The position numbers and the translations under genes were made by a program. The notes under the pieces were generated by a model. The model ran no database searches. It was not told the origin of the DNA and worked only from the letters and a program-made list of their open reading frames with translations. From contig JAFPIE010000184.1 in NCBI GenBank assembly GCA_017388605.1, positions 1 to 11,159 on the forward strand: DNA of 11,159 nucleotides. The letters run 5' to 3'. This DNA comes from Acholeplasmatales bacterium. Lineage in GTDB: Bacteria > Bacillota_I > Bacilli_A > Acholeplasmatales > Anaeroplasmataceae. Below are positions 1 to 8,846 of this stretch, one piece after another. Every line of letters starts with the position of its first letter. Position 1 is the stretch's first letter.

Positions 1-170
1 GTTGCTTCCTCATCGTCCATTCCTCTAAAATATACAGCCATATTAAAGGCACTCATTTGATAATCCATTACAGTATCGCCCTTAGTAAAGCCATCTACCA
101 TAAATTTAATTTCCTCTTCGGTAAGCTTATTACCGTTTCTCTTTTTTTCAATAATATCTACTGCTCTCAT
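1..170 (-). CDS. pdp: Pyrimidine-nucleoside phosphorylase, N-terminal fragment (cut by window edge)
   Basis: Only the first 56 codons are visible; the rest lies beyond base 1. The start MRAVDIIEKKRNGNKL, then a TEEEI segment and DYQMSAFNMAVYFRGM, is the characteristic N-terminus of the thymidine/pyrimidine-nucleoside phosphorylase family (helical domain). The family splits uridine, thymidine or deoxyuridine with phosphate into base and (deoxy)ribose-1-phosphate, in cytoplasmic pyrimidine salvage. The ATG at 170-168 is preceded by AGGAG five bases upstream, lying between this start and the pheA stop. The 9-base gap makes it the last visible gene of the pepV-trmB-peptidase-pheA unit. The fragment cannot separate Pdp from the closely related thymidine phosphorylase DeoA, although the opening residues look more like Gram-positive Pdp. 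Confidence 0.85.
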   Translation of the reverse strand, partial: MRAVDIIEKKRNGNKLTEEEIKFMVDGFTKGDTVMDYQMSAFNMAVYFRGMDDEEA

Positions 171-179
171 AAAAACTCC

Positions 180-1004
180 TTAATCTAAGGCGTTATAAAC
201 GCCTAATATTTCAATTTGAAAGCTTTCCTTTTTTAGCTCATCTATGAGCATATAAAGCTTTTCTAATTCTTTATCGCTTAATGTAGTTTCCATATAGAAA
301 TTATAGACACCCAAATCTTTTTTAGATGGTCTTGATAGAATCGAATTTAAATTGATATTGTATTCATGAAATTTACTTAAAATATCATATAAAAGACCTG
401 GACGGTCCTCCTTGGAAAATACGATTAAAGAGGTATTAAGCTTACCTCTATATTCCATCCTTTTTGGATTCTTTGTTACAATGAAGAATCTTGTTTCATT
501 ATTTTTAGAATCAGCAACGTGATGCAGGATTGTCTTATAGGAGCGATTTTTTAAAACATGCATTGGAATAATTGCTCCATATTCCAAATCTGCACCATCA
601 AGCTTATCTGCACTTTCGACATTGCTATCGGTTTTAATGACTGTAAAATCATGCTCTAAAATAAAGCTTAGGCACTGGCCAAAGGCTTTAAACTGACAAA
701 AAATAGTTTTTACATCATCTATAGATTTTGCGTTTGTCACAAAGGCAAAATCTATATTTAGCTTTACCTGATCTATAATGAATAAATTCTTTTGAATGAT
801 GGTATCTAAAGCTTCCATAACAAAGCCATCTAGAGTGTTTTCAAAGGGAAGAATAGCATTCGTATTTTCATCCACTGCAAGTGCAGTCTTAATGATTGTT
901 GGACAAAATACCTTAGATACATCTTTTATATTCTTTTCTTTTAAATAATTATCTAAGGCAACATCACAATATGTATTCTTAGGACCTAATACTGCTATTT
1001 TCAT
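180..1004 (-). CDS. pheA: Prephenate dehydratase with C-terminal ACT domain
   Basis: A 274-residue monofunctional prephenate dehydratase, converting prephenate to phenylpyruvate in phenylalanine synthesis (cytoplasm). Visible family signs are MKIAVLGPKNTY at the N-terminus (usually GPxGT), PFENTLDG near 53-60 (family PxENSxEG), the FGQC glutamine near 110 and the catalytic TRF motif at 171-173. Residues about 190-270 form an ACT domain with RPGLLYDIL (GALV-like region) and LSRPSKK where the family has ESRP. That region normally binds phenylalanine for feedback inhibition, so the loss of Glu may alter regulation (inference). The start at 1004 is chosen because AAGGAG lies just upstream and the protein begins exactly at the family N-terminus. 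The frame stays open upstream for 26 more codons inside the previous gene, but those residues match nothing in the family. The gene overlaps the S51-like peptidase by 26 bases. Confidence 0.9.
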   Translation of the reverse strand: MKIAVLGPKNTYCDVALDNYLKEKNIKDVSKVFCPTIIKTALAVDENTNAILPFENTLDGFVMEALDTIIQKNLFIIDQVKLNIDFAFVTNAKSIDDVKTIFCQFKAFGQCLSFILEHDFTVIKTDSNVESADKLDGADLEYGAIIPMHVLKNRSYKTILHHVADSKNNETRFFIVTKNPKRMEYRGKLNTSLIVFSKEDRPGLLYDILSKFHEYNINLNSILSRPSKKDLGVYNFYMETTLSDKELEKLYMLIDELKKESFQIEILGVYNALD

Positions 1005-1692
1005 ATATTTCTCCTTCATATAACGGAACCATTTTATACCCCTCTTTAGGGTTAAAGGAATAAACACTCCTTTGCTTATCATCCTTTAAGATAAAATATT
1101 TTATACCATCAATAACTAAGCAGCAATCCTCCTCTATTCCAAAGGATAATAGCCCATAGTCTTTGATTTCATCATTGTAAAATATTAAATCCTCATTTTG
1201 ATAGTGAGGACACATGCTGATATTTAGCATGGATAATCCATAAACCATTTTGTAATTATAATTATGGTAATTATCACTATACATATACTTATCCCCCATA
1301 GATACCTTGCAAAACAGCATTGCACCTGCAGAGGAACCTGCATATATAATATCCCTGTCCTCATATTTTTTTAATATTTTATCGAATTTCTTTTCCCTGA
1401 AATAAGCGATTAAATCATCACTTAATCCACCACCGATATAAAGCATATCGGATATTTTAAGTAGCTCCTCAAATTGTTCTTCATTTTGATAGGTTAAATC
1501 GATAATCCTGCATTTTAAGCCATCCATTAAGCTATGGAATTTTAAAATAGATTTATCGATATCCTTTGCTGCAAAGGGACAATAAAGCACGGTTGGTGTT
1601 TTTGCTTTTGTAAGACCAAGTAGCTTATCTTCAATACGGTTATTTACTTTTTCTCTATTTACCTTACCACCAATAAGTGCATATATTGCCAT
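979..1692 (-). CDS. Peptidase S51 (dipeptidase E-like) family protein
   Basis: A 237-residue protein of the S51 / type 1 glutamine-amidotransferase-like fold. Seen in sequence: an MAIYALIGG N-terminal strand, YIGGG at 85-89, the nucleophile elbow GSSAGAM at 119-125 (Ser121, where amidotransferases have Cys), CPHYQNE around His163, and GIEEDCCLVIDG near 185-196, equivalent to the GIDExTAL segment of this family. Known members include PepE, which hydrolyses Asp-X dipeptides, and cyanophycinase; the substrate here cannot be read from the sequence. There is no signal peptide, so it is presumably cytoplasmic. The start ATG at 1692 has only a weak upstream purine stretch (AGAAGTAGG) inside the end of trmB, 8 bases away. 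Its last 26 bases overlap the start of pheA, which suggests coupled translation. Placement beside the dipeptidase gene pepV fits a peptide-turnover role (inference). Confidence 0.8.
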   Translation of the reverse strand: MAIYALIGGKVNREKVNNRIEDKLLGLTKAKTPTVLYCPFAAKDIDKSILKFHSLMDGLKCRIIDLTYQNEEQFEELLKISDMLYIGGGLSDDLIAYFREKKFDKILKKYEDRDIIYAGSSAGAMLFCKVSMGDKYMYSDNYHNYNYKMVYGLSMLNISMCPHYQNEDLIFYNDEIKDYGLLSFGIEEDCCLVIDGIKYFILKDDKQRSVYSFNPKEGYKMVPLYEGEIYENSSIRS

Positions 1693-1700
1693 ACATTTAC

Positions 1701-2345
1701 CTACTTCTTTTCTGCAACTAACCTATAAATTGGTCCGAGCTTAGACCATTTATCCTCGAATTCTGTAGTGATATTGTCTGGGTATTTTTCTTTTTCACTA
1801 TGCAAATCAAGACAAATATCATGCATAGCCCAGCCATTCTCATTAAAGGATTCTAAGGAGAATTCAAAGAAATGACGATTATCTGTTTTTTGTTCTATAT
1901 CGCCATCATCCTTAAGGATAATCTTATATTGATCTAGGAATGTCTTATAGGTCAATCTTCTTTTTGCATGACCACTCTTAGGCCATGGGTCAGAGAAATT
2001 TAGATAGATTTTAGAGACCTCCTTAGCATCAAAATAATCGGTAATCTTTGCTGCATCAATAACGGAAAGCTTTAAATTTGGAATATCCTCCTCCATTGCC
2101 TTTTCTAGCGCTCTTAATAGCACAGAATCAAATTTCTCTAAGGCAACATAATTGATATTTGGATTTCTTTTCGCAAGAGCAATCATAAATTGACCCTTAC
2201 CACATCCAATTTCAATATGAAGTGGATTATCATTTTGAAATACTTCCTTCCACTTTCCCTTATAAATACTAGCATCCTCAATATAATATCTATTATTATC
2301 CACCTTAAGGCGTTCTTTTGCGTTTTTAACTTTTCTTAATCTCAT
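1701..2345 (-). CDS. trmB: tRNA (guanine-N7-)-methyltransferase
   Basis: TrmB transfers a methyl group from S-adenosylmethionine to N7 of G46 in the tRNA variable loop. The 214-residue length is normal. Motifs include the SAM-binding IEIGCGKGQF at 44-53, the VALEK acidic loop end near 67-71, the signature NFSDPWPKSGHAKRRL at 116-131, TDN and FF in the C-terminal half, and TTEFEDKW plus GPIYRL near the end (the family T-x-Y/F-E segment). The ATG shares one base with the pepV stop (TAATG), and I see no Shine-Dalgarno sequence in the preceding 20 bases. Translation therefore probably depends on ribosomes finishing pepV and reinitiating. No residue looks abnormal. Confidence 0.96.
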   Translation of the reverse strand: MRLRKVKNAKERLKVDNNRYYIEDASIYKGKWKEVFQNDNPLHIEIGCGKGQFMIALAKRNPNINYVALEKFDSVLLRALEKAMEEDIPNLKLSVIDAAKITDYFDAKEVSKIYLNFSDPWPKSGHAKRRLTYKTFLDQYKIILKDDGDIEQKTDNRHFFEFSLESFNENGWAMHDICLDLHSEKEKYPDNITTEFEDKWSKLGPIYRLVAEKK

Positions 2346-3694
2346 TATTTACAAAGTTCGTACATAGCCTTAAAATACACCTCAACCGCTAGATCAAAGT
2401 CACTTTCATAAAAGTATTCGTTAGCTATATGACAAACATCCTCCCTTCCAACAACTAAAGGTCCAAAGGCAACGGCCTTGCCAATTTCTCTTGCGTAAGT
2501 ACCACCACCAATGGTGATTGGACCATTTTCATAGTCCTTAGTTACTTCCTTATATACATCCATTAGCTTTGTTACTAAGAATGAATTAGGATCTACATAA
2601 TGTCTTGGACTATTATATAGAATCTTATAGCTATAGCCATATTTAGCTGTAGCCTTAGCTACACATTCCTCAATAACCTTAAACTGGCTATCTAGAGGTA
2701 CTCTACAGTTTACGCCAAGCTTAAAGGTATTATTCTCTACTCTTACCACTGCAAAATTACTTGTTAAATATTTCATTTCAGGATCATAAATATCATATCC
2801 TATCTTTTTACCCCAAGTATCGCCTAAGAAATATTCATCCATAAACCTTGCAAGCTTTGAATTTGTATATTTTGCTAGGAATTCAAATAGAATATAGGCA
2901 GCATTCACACCAATCTCAGGGTTCATCGCATGAGCGGCAACACCATAGGCGATATATTTCTGATCCTTATATTCTCCTTGATAATTCTTTTCCTTTAGGA
3001 AGTTCATAAATTCCTTAGAATAATCTTCCTTTAATTCCATTTCTGCATAGCTTGGTACGACATTATATCTTTCACCAGCTGTGAAGGATAGAATAATATC
3101 ATCCCTTAGATCACCTAAAATATCATAGGAGGTCATAGCCTTTTCACCATAGATTAATGGGAAGCATGCATCAGGGGAGAAGCCTATGGTTGGCTTTTCT
3201 TCCTTCTTTAGATATCTTTCTAGACATCTAGAGCCTGATTCCTCATCACAGCCCATAATTAATCTTATTCTTTTCTTTGGCATGAATCCCATATCCTTTA
3301 GCATCTTAAGTGCAATATAGGATGCAACAAGAGGACCCTTATCATCTAATGAGCCTCTAGCAAACATTTTGCCATCAGAAAATCTTAGAATAAAAGGATC
3401 AGAATCCCATTCCTCACTATTTACAGGTACGACATCTAGATGTGCTAAAACACCTAAGATTTCATCTCCTTCGCCAAATTCAATATGGCCTGCATAATTA
3501 TCGACATTTTTTACAGAAAATCCATCCTTTTTACCAACAGATAGGATGTATTCTAATGCCTTTTTATTTTCAATGCCGAATGGCGCATCACTATTTTCCT
3601 TATATTCATCTAAAACTGTTTTAAATGAGATTAGTTTCTTTAATACCTCAATTGCATAAGGTCTTTCCTTTTTATATAATTCCTTAAAATCCAT
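2345..3694 (-). CDS. pepV: Dipeptidase PepV, M20 family zinc peptidase
   Basis: A 449-residue M20 metallopeptidase of the PepV type, which splits dipeptides (and some N-terminal residues) in the cytoplasm using two zinc ions. Visible are AHLDVVP at 84-90 (zinc ligand His85, Asp87), the bridging Asp in RGSLDDKGP at 113-121 (Asp117), the catalytic/zinc glutamates in GCDEESG at 148-154 (Glu151/152), GFSPDACFP with Asp175, AAHAMNPE in the lid region, and CHIANE at the C-terminus (zinc ligand His422). All expected metal ligands are present. The start at 3694 is set by GGAGG just upstream and by the family-like MDFKELYKKE opening. The in-frame ATG at 3751 would add 19 hydrophobic residues encoded by the terminator hairpin and is rejected. 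It heads the visible pepV-trmB-peptidase-pheA-pdp run; I find no clear promoter of its own. Confidence 0.93.
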   Translation of the reverse strand: MDFKELYKKERPYAIEVLKKLISFKTVLDEYKENSDAPFGIENKKALEYILSVGKKDGFSVKNVDNYAGHIEFGEGDEILGVLAHLDVVPVNSEEWDSDPFILRFSDGKMFARGSLDDKGPLVASYIALKMLKDMGFMPKKRIRLIMGCDEESGSRCLERYLKKEEKPTIGFSPDACFPLIYGEKAMTSYDILGDLRDDIILSFTAGERYNVVPSYAEMELKEDYSKEFMNFLKEKNYQGEYKDQKYIAYGVAAHAMNPEIGVNAAYILFEFLAKYTNSKLARFMDEYFLGDTWGKKIGYDIYDPEMKYLTSNFAVVRVENNTFKLGVNCRVPLDSQFKVIEECVAKATAKYGYSYKILYNSPRHYVDPNSFLVTKLMDVYKEVTKDYENGPITIGGGTYAREIGKAVAFGPLVVGREDVCHIANEYFYESDFDLAVEVYFKAMYELCK

Positions 3695-3711
3695 AAAGCC
3701 TCCAAAAAGTA

Positions 3712-3761
3712 AAAAAACAAAACGAATGTTCAACTTTAGGAAACAATTCATTTTGTTTTTT
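3712..3761 (-). terminator. A/U-rich hairpin with U-run after ptsH
   Basis: An almost perfect inverted repeat: 3712-3727 pairs with 3746-3761 in 16 positions around an 18-base loop. The one non-Watson-Crick position (C3723 against A3750) becomes a U·G wobble only in minus-strand RNA, which supports function as RNA on that strand. It begins six bases after the ptsH stop and ends in a U-run before the pepV ribosome site. It is poor in G+C with a large loop, so it may stop only part of transcription. Confidence 0.65.
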
Positions 3762-3767
3762 AAAATC

Positions 3768-4040
3768 CTATAATTCTTTTCCTAATCCTTGCTTAACAAG
3801 TGTATCGGTTAGAGCGTCCATTGCTTCTTGCTCATCTCTACCATCACACTTAATTTCTATTGTTGTACCAGAATAAATACCTAAGGCCATAACACCCATA
3901 ATGGATTTAAAGTCTACGGTTCTTCTTAATGCAGTTAATGTAATATTACATTCATAGACCATCGCAACATTAACTAATGCTGTGGCAGGTCTTGCATGAA
4001 TTCCTGTTTCACTTGTAATTCTAAAAGATTTTTTAATCAT
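3768..4040 (-). CDS. ptsH: Phosphocarrier protein HPr of the PTS
   Basis: HPr receives phosphate from enzyme I and passes it to EIIA proteins of the sugar phosphotransferase system in the cytoplasm. The 90-residue length fits. His15 lies in GIHARPAT (13-20), the phosphate-carrying site, and Ser46 in FKSIMGVMALG (44-54), the HPr kinase/phosphorylase site found in Gram-positive bacteria. An intact Ser46 implies HprK and probably CcpA-type catabolite control in this organism (inference). The start at 4040 has GGGAGGG eight bases upstream. The gene follows the EIIB-like gene by 14 bases and is followed by a hairpin. Enzyme I (ptsI), the usual partner downstream of ptsH, is absent here; pepV follows instead. 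Confidence 0.95.
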   Translation of the reverse strand: MIKKSFRITSETGIHARPATALVNVAMVYECNITLTALRRTVDFKSIMGVMALGIYSGTTIEIKCDGRDEQEAMDALTDTLVKQGLGKEL

Positions 4041-4054
4041 ATCAAATACCCTCC

Positions 4055-4417
4055 CTATAGATTCTTTTCTAAAGCCTGCTTTATAACTTGGCTATCTAGT
4101 TTGAATAATGTTTTGATTATATTACCTGTTACAAATACTCCAGATGTTGCAATTGCTTTAATACCATTTAGATCAACCTTATCTAAATCGACTACATTAA
4201 ATTTAAGTCTTCCATTATCCACTGTAACATCATTTATATTATCCTTTTCACCTAATAGATGAATAAGATTATTTATGAATTCATCATCAACCTTAATATG
4301 CTTTGGCTTTTTATTCTTTTTCTTTACCAAAAGAATAATAGCTAAAATTGCACATAGACATAATACTCCACAACCAATAATTACACCTATTGCCCATGGC
4401 TCTAGTGAAAGTATCAT
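4055..4417 (-). CDS. Membrane-anchored EIIB-like (glucose-family PTS) protein lacking the active cysteine
   Basis: A 120-residue protein. Residues about 9-31 form one hydrophobic transmembrane helix, followed by the basic stretch KKKNKKPK, which by the positive-inside rule leaves the rest in the cytoplasm. Residues about 46-118 resemble the EIIB domain of the glucose/N-acetylglucosamine permease family: LLGEKDNI (family FGGKENI), GRLKF (family TRLRV), DKVDLNGIKAI and TSGVFVTGN (family KVD...GLKKLGA and GV...G). By memory-based alignment to E. coli EIIB-Glc, the phosphorylated Cys of DACITRLRV falls on Asp67, so the domain should not transfer phosphate in the usual way. It lies 14 bases before ptsH and shares its promoter. 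A sensory or scaffold role towards the PTS is inference; its function is unknown to me. Confidence 0.75.
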   Translation of the reverse strand: MILSLEPWAIGVIIGCGVLCLCAILAIILLVKKKNKKPKHIKVDDEFINNLIHLLGEKDNINDVTVDNGRLKFNVVDLDKVDLNGIKAIATSGVFVTGNIIKTLFKLDSQVIKQALEKNL

Positions 4418-4451
4418 TTTACCACCTCAAATTGTAAGTATTACTAAATCA

Positions 4452-4480
4452 ATTATAATTTTTTTTATGTAATTATTCAA
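4452..4480 (-). promoter_or_regulatory. Promoter of the EIIB-like/ptsH unit
   Basis: On the minus strand, TTGAAT (-35, 4480-4475) and TATAAT (-10, 4457-4452) are separated by exactly 17 bases. The expected start of transcription near 4445 leaves a short leader before the GAGGTGG ribosome site and the ATG at 4417. It lies just downstream of the tgt terminator, so this unit is probably transcribed independently of the ruv-tgt unit. Confidence 0.75.
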
Positions 4481-4489
4481 GCGTTTTCT
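4476..4489 (-). promoter_or_regulatory. Possible cre (CcpA) site over the -35 box
   Basis: The minus-strand 14-mer AGAAAACGCTTGAA matches the idealised Bacillus cre TGAAAGCGCTTTCA at 10 of 14 positions, including the central CG and the GAAA and GCTT blocks; the right half is weak. It overlaps the -35 hexamer, a position where CcpA would repress. The match is partial and could be chance. Confidence 0.35.
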
Positions 4490-4503
4490 TTATAAAAGAA
4501 AAA

Positions 4504-4531
4504 GGAAAAAAATAAGAACACAGCTGTGTTC

Positions 4532-4533
<2 letters not shown>
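4504..4533 (-). terminator. Rho-independent terminator of tgt
   Basis: The perfect palindrome GAACACAGCTGTGTTC (4516-4531) can fold as a stem of GAACAC with GTGTTC around AGCT. It extends by two more pairs using the AG of the tgt stop codon, and is followed in minus-strand RNA by a run of seven U (4512-4506). It marks the end of the ruvA-tgt unit. Confidence 0.9.
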
Positions 4534-6171
<1,638 letters not shown>

Positions 6172-6183
6172 TTCTTTTCTCCT

Positions 6184-7203
6184 TTATTTTATAAACATTG
6201 CATCGCCAAAGGAAAAGAATCTATATTTTTCCTTTACAGCTTCCTTATATGCATCTAATATGAATTCTCTTCCTGCAAAGGCAGAAACAAGCATAATTAA
6301 TGTAGATTTTGGCAAATGGAAATTTGTGATTTGAGCATCAATTGCCTTAAACTTATATCCAGGATAAATGAATATAGATGTATTGGCACAGGTTTCCTTA
6401 AAGCCATTATCATATGCAGATTCAAGTGTTCTTGTTGATGTAGTACCTACCGCAACAATTCTTTTTCCCATTTTCTTTGCAAGATTTAATCTTTCTGCAG
6501 CCTCTTTAGAAATTTCATAATATTCCGAATGCATTACATGATTCGTTAAATCCTCTTCCTCAACAGGACGGAAGGTACCAAGACCTACATGTAGGGTAAC
6601 ATAGATAAGCTCAACGCCCTTAGCCTTTAGCTTTTCTAAAATCTCAGGTGTGAAATGAAGGCCTGCTGTAGGGGCAGCTGCACTACCTGGGTGCTTTGCA
6701 TATACCGTTTGGTATCTATCCTTATCCTCTAATTTTTCATGAATGTATGGAGGAAGTGGCATTTCACCTAGCTTATCTAATATTTCCACTAAAATACCAT
6801 TATAAATTAATTTAAATTTACAGATACCTTGGTCTTCCTTTTCGATACATTCTGCCTTCAATAAGCCATCTCCAAAGGATACAATTTGACCGATGTGAAC
6901 CTTTCTTTGAGGTCTTGCAAGAGTCTGCCAAACATTATCTCCTAAATCCTTTAAAAGTAATACCTCAGTAACTCCACCCGTATCTCTTGTACCAATTAAT
7001 CTTGCTGGAATTACCTTTGTATCATTTAATACTAGGACATCATTGCTATCTAGGTAATCTACGATATCTGTAAAATGCTTATGCTCCCATGTTTTTGTTT
7101 TTTTATCTAATACCATTAATCTTGAGGATGATCTATCCTTAAGTGGAGTTTGTGCAATAAGCTCCTCTGGTAAATCATAATCATAATCTGTTGTAAGTAT
7201 CAT
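6184..7203 (-). CDS. queA: S-adenosylmethionine:tRNA ribosyltransferase-isomerase
   Basis: QueA transfers and isomerises the ribosyl part of S-adenosylmethionine onto tRNA-bound preQ1, giving epoxyqueuosine. The 339-residue length is normal. Visible are [14 protein letters not shown] at the N-terminus, [13 protein letters not shown] at 57-69, GEMPLPPYI at 146-154, RYQTVYA at 163-169, [13 protein letters not shown] at 173-185 and [12 protein letters not shown] at 203-214. Nothing is missing. Its ATG overlaps the ruvB stop by four bases (ATGA), with AAGGGG about eight bases upstream inside ruvB. The final enzyme of the pathway (queG or queH) and the preQ1 synthesis genes are not in the window. 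Confidence 0.97.
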   Translation of the reverse strand: MILTTDYDYDLPEELIAQTPLKDRSSSRLMVLDKKTKTWEHKHFTDIVDYLDSNDVLVLNDTKVIPARLIGTRDTGGVTEVLLLKDLGDNVWQTLARPQRKVHIGQIVSFGDGLLKAECIEKEDQGICKFKLIYNGILVEILDKLGEMPLPPYIHEKLEDKDRYQTVYAKHPGSAAAPTAGLHFTPEILEKLKAKGVELIYVTLHVGLGTFRPVEEEDLTNHVMHSEYYEISKEAAERLNLAKKMGKRIVAVGTTSTRTLESAYDNGFKETCANTSIFIYPGYKFKAIDAQITNFHLPKSTLIMLVSAFAGREFILDAYKEAVKEKYRFFSFGDAMFIK

Positions 7204-8228
7204 GCGAAAATCCCCTTAAAATACTTAATACCTAAGGTCTCATAGGCCTTTTGTGTTGCAATACGACCTCTATTGGATCTTTTAATATAGCCCTCTTGCA
7301 ATAAATATGGCTCATATACATCTTCAATTGTAGATACCTCCTCAGAAATAGTTGCCGCTAAGGATTCAACACCTACAGGGCCACCCTGGAAGGTTTCAAC
7401 AATTGCTCTTAAATATCTAAAATCTGTATAATCAAGTCCATTAGAATCAATACCAAGCTTTTGTAATGCCTCCTTACAGATTTCAAGAGAAATAATTCCA
7501 TTATTCTTTACATCTGCAAAATCTCTAACTCTTCTAAATAATCTATTGGCAATACGTGGTGTACCACGGCTTCTTCTTGCAAGCTCTAAAGAAGCGTTCT
7601 TATCTATTTTTGTGCCAAAAACCTGGGCTGTTCTTTCAATGATTGTTTGAAGCTCTGGAATAGTATAATAATTTAATCTTAATACGACACCAAAGCGGTC
7701 TCTAAGTGGAGCCGACAAATCACCAAATCGAGTGGTCGCACCAATTAGAGTAAATGGAGGAAGGTCAACACGAATGCTTCTTGTTGAAGAATCCTTTCCA
7801 ACCATAATATCTAATACATAATCCTCCATTGCGGAATACAAAACCTCTTCTACATATCTTGGAAGACGGTGAATCTCATCAATGAATAAAACGTCTCCTT
7901 CCTCAAGTGTAGATAAAACTGCAGCTAAATCGCCACTTCTTTCAACGCTAGGTCCGCTAATGACCTTCATATTTACATGAAGCTCGTTCGCAACAATTTG
8001 CGCAAGAGTTGTTTTACCAAGTCCTGGAGGTCCATAGAATAAGCAATGGTCTAATGCCTCATTACGCTTTAGGGCAGCCTTAATATAGACATCAAGCATT
8101 TCCTTTGCTTCCTCTTGGCCAATATATTCCTTTAGCATTTGTGGACGCAAGGATAATTCAGATTGCTCATCTGTAATATGCTCATTTGGATCGACGATTC
8201 TTTCGTCATCTCTTACCATATCTTTCAT
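7200..8228 (-). CDS. ruvB: Holliday junction branch-migration helicase RuvB
   Basis: RuvB is the hexameric AAA+ motor that, with RuvA, drives branch migration at Holliday junctions. The 342 residues contain [13 protein letters not shown] at 26-38, Walker [10 protein letters not shown] at 66-74, Walker B LFIDEIHR at 114-121, sensor 1 LIGATTR at 161-167, and the arginine-finger region [10 protein letters not shown] at 171-180. The C-terminal winged-helix domain has GVESLAATI and, near the end, RSNRGRIAT, where most relatives read RTPRGR. The start has AGGAGG whose first bases belong to the TAG stop of ruvA, so stop and ribosome site are fused. The stop is TGA, evidence that UGA is not read as tryptophan here. 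Confidence 0.98.
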   Translation of the reverse strand: MKDMVRDDERIVDPNEHITDEQSELSLRPQMLKEYIGQEEAKEMLDVYIKAALKRNEALDHCLFYGPPGLGKTTLAQIVANELHVNMKVISGPSVERSGDLAAVLSTLEEGDVLFIDEIHRLPRYVEEVLYSAMEDYVLDIMVGKDSSTRSIRVDLPPFTLIGATTRFGDLSAPLRDRFGVVLRLNYYTIPELQTIIERTAQVFGTKIDKNASLELARRSRGTPRIANRLFRRVRDFADVKNNGIISLEICKEALQKLGIDSNGLDYTDFRYLRAIVETFQGGPVGVESLAATISEEVSTIEDVYEPYLLQEGYIKRSNRGRIATQKAYETLGIKYFKGIFA

Positions 8229-8236
8229 AATTCCTC

Positions 8237-8800
8237 CTACTTAGCTAAAAGCTTTAATGCATCCTTAATAAGGTCTCCAACCTCTTTTTTTGCATCTAGC
8301 TTAGATAATACCTTAGTAAGCTCCTTCTTGCCGTAGCCAAGTGCCATTAGTGCTTCTTCAACATCATCAAGTGCAGAATTATTTCCACTAGAAAGTAAAT
8401 CCTCATTAAAGGATACCTTTCCTCTTAAATCTAAAATAATCTGCTGGGAAGCCTTTTGACCAATACCTGGAAATTTTCTTAAATATGCATCATTTCTAGC
8501 CTCAATTGCTTTTACAATTTCAGATACACTTCCTGCAGCCAAAATCGACAAAGCACTCTTAGGACCAATACCAGATACACTAATAAGCTTTAAGAACATT
8601 TCCTTCTCTTCGTCCGTTAAAAAGCCATATAAATCATTTTGATCCTCACGAACGTATTGGTATGTATAAATTTTATAATCCTCATTCAATTTAAAATTGT
8701 ATGGATTGGGTACAATAATAATATAGCCAATGCCATTGTTTTCTTGAATAATATATTTTGGAGTAATCTTCGTTACTTTTCCTATAATATAACCATACAT
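8237..8800 (-). CDS. ruvA: Holliday junction DNA-binding protein RuvA
   Basis: RuvA binds four-way junctions and loads RuvB. The 187 residues show the OB-fold N-terminal domain ([12 protein letters not shown] to about 62, with [11 protein letters not shown] at 50-60), two helix-hairpin-helix motifs (VSGIGPKSA at 75-83 and FPGIGQKAS at 110-118, then LDLRGK), and the C-terminal RuvB-binding domain (about 145-187, with [13 protein letters not shown]). It is slightly shorter than the E. coli protein, mainly in the flexible linker. AGGTGA lies eight bases before the ATG. It is the first gene of the ruvA-ruvB-queA-ppiB-tgt unit. Confidence 0.97.
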   Translation of the reverse strand: MYGYIIGKVTKITPKYIIQENNGIGYIIIVPNPYNFKLNEDYKIYTYQYVREDQNDLYGFLTDEEKEMFLKLISVSGIGPKSALSILAAGSVSEIVKAIEARNDAYLRKFPGIGQKASQQIILDLRGKVSFNEDLLSSGNNSALDDVEEALMALGYGKKELTKVLSKLDAKKEVGDLIKDALKLLAK

Positions 8801-8817
8801 AAAATATCACCTATAAC

Positions 8818-8846
8818 ATAATACCATAAAAATGTCCAATTTGAAA
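8818..8846 (-). promoter_or_regulatory. Candidate extended -10 promoter for ruvA
   Basis: On the minus strand TG-G-TATTAT (8826-8818) is an extended -10 element; 17 bases further upstream lies only TTTCAA, a poor -35. A start near 8811 would leave a leader of about ten bases that barely includes the AGGTGA ribosome site, which is a point against it. No better promoter is visible between the methyltransferase terminator and ruvA. Confidence 0.4.

Noticed and set aside
1005..1082. A 26-residue extension of pheA to the ATG at 1082
   Set aside because: It lies inside the S51 peptidase gene, matches nothing in prephenate dehydratases, and the start at 1004 has AAGGAG and the correct family N-terminus.
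3695..3751. An N-terminal extension of pepV from the ATG at 3751 that looks like a short hydrophobic signal sequence
   Set aside because: The 19 codons are read through the terminator hairpin, have no ribosome site, and PepV proteins are cytoplasmic and begin like the start at 3694, which has GGAGG.
3996..4472. Plus-strand open frames opposite ptsH and the EIIB-like gene
   Set aside because: They are antisense to well-supported genes, lack ribosome sites and encode no recognisable protein.
4418..4503. Possible riboswitch or small RNA between tgt and the EIIB-like gene
   Set aside because: The gap of about 110 bases is accounted for by a terminator, a 17-spaced promoter and a short leader; no structured aptamer-like element is visible.
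7200..7202. UGA as a possible tryptophan codon (Mycoplasma-type code)
   Set aside because: RuvB ends naturally at this TGA, which overlaps the queA start as ATGA; the standard code explains the whole window.
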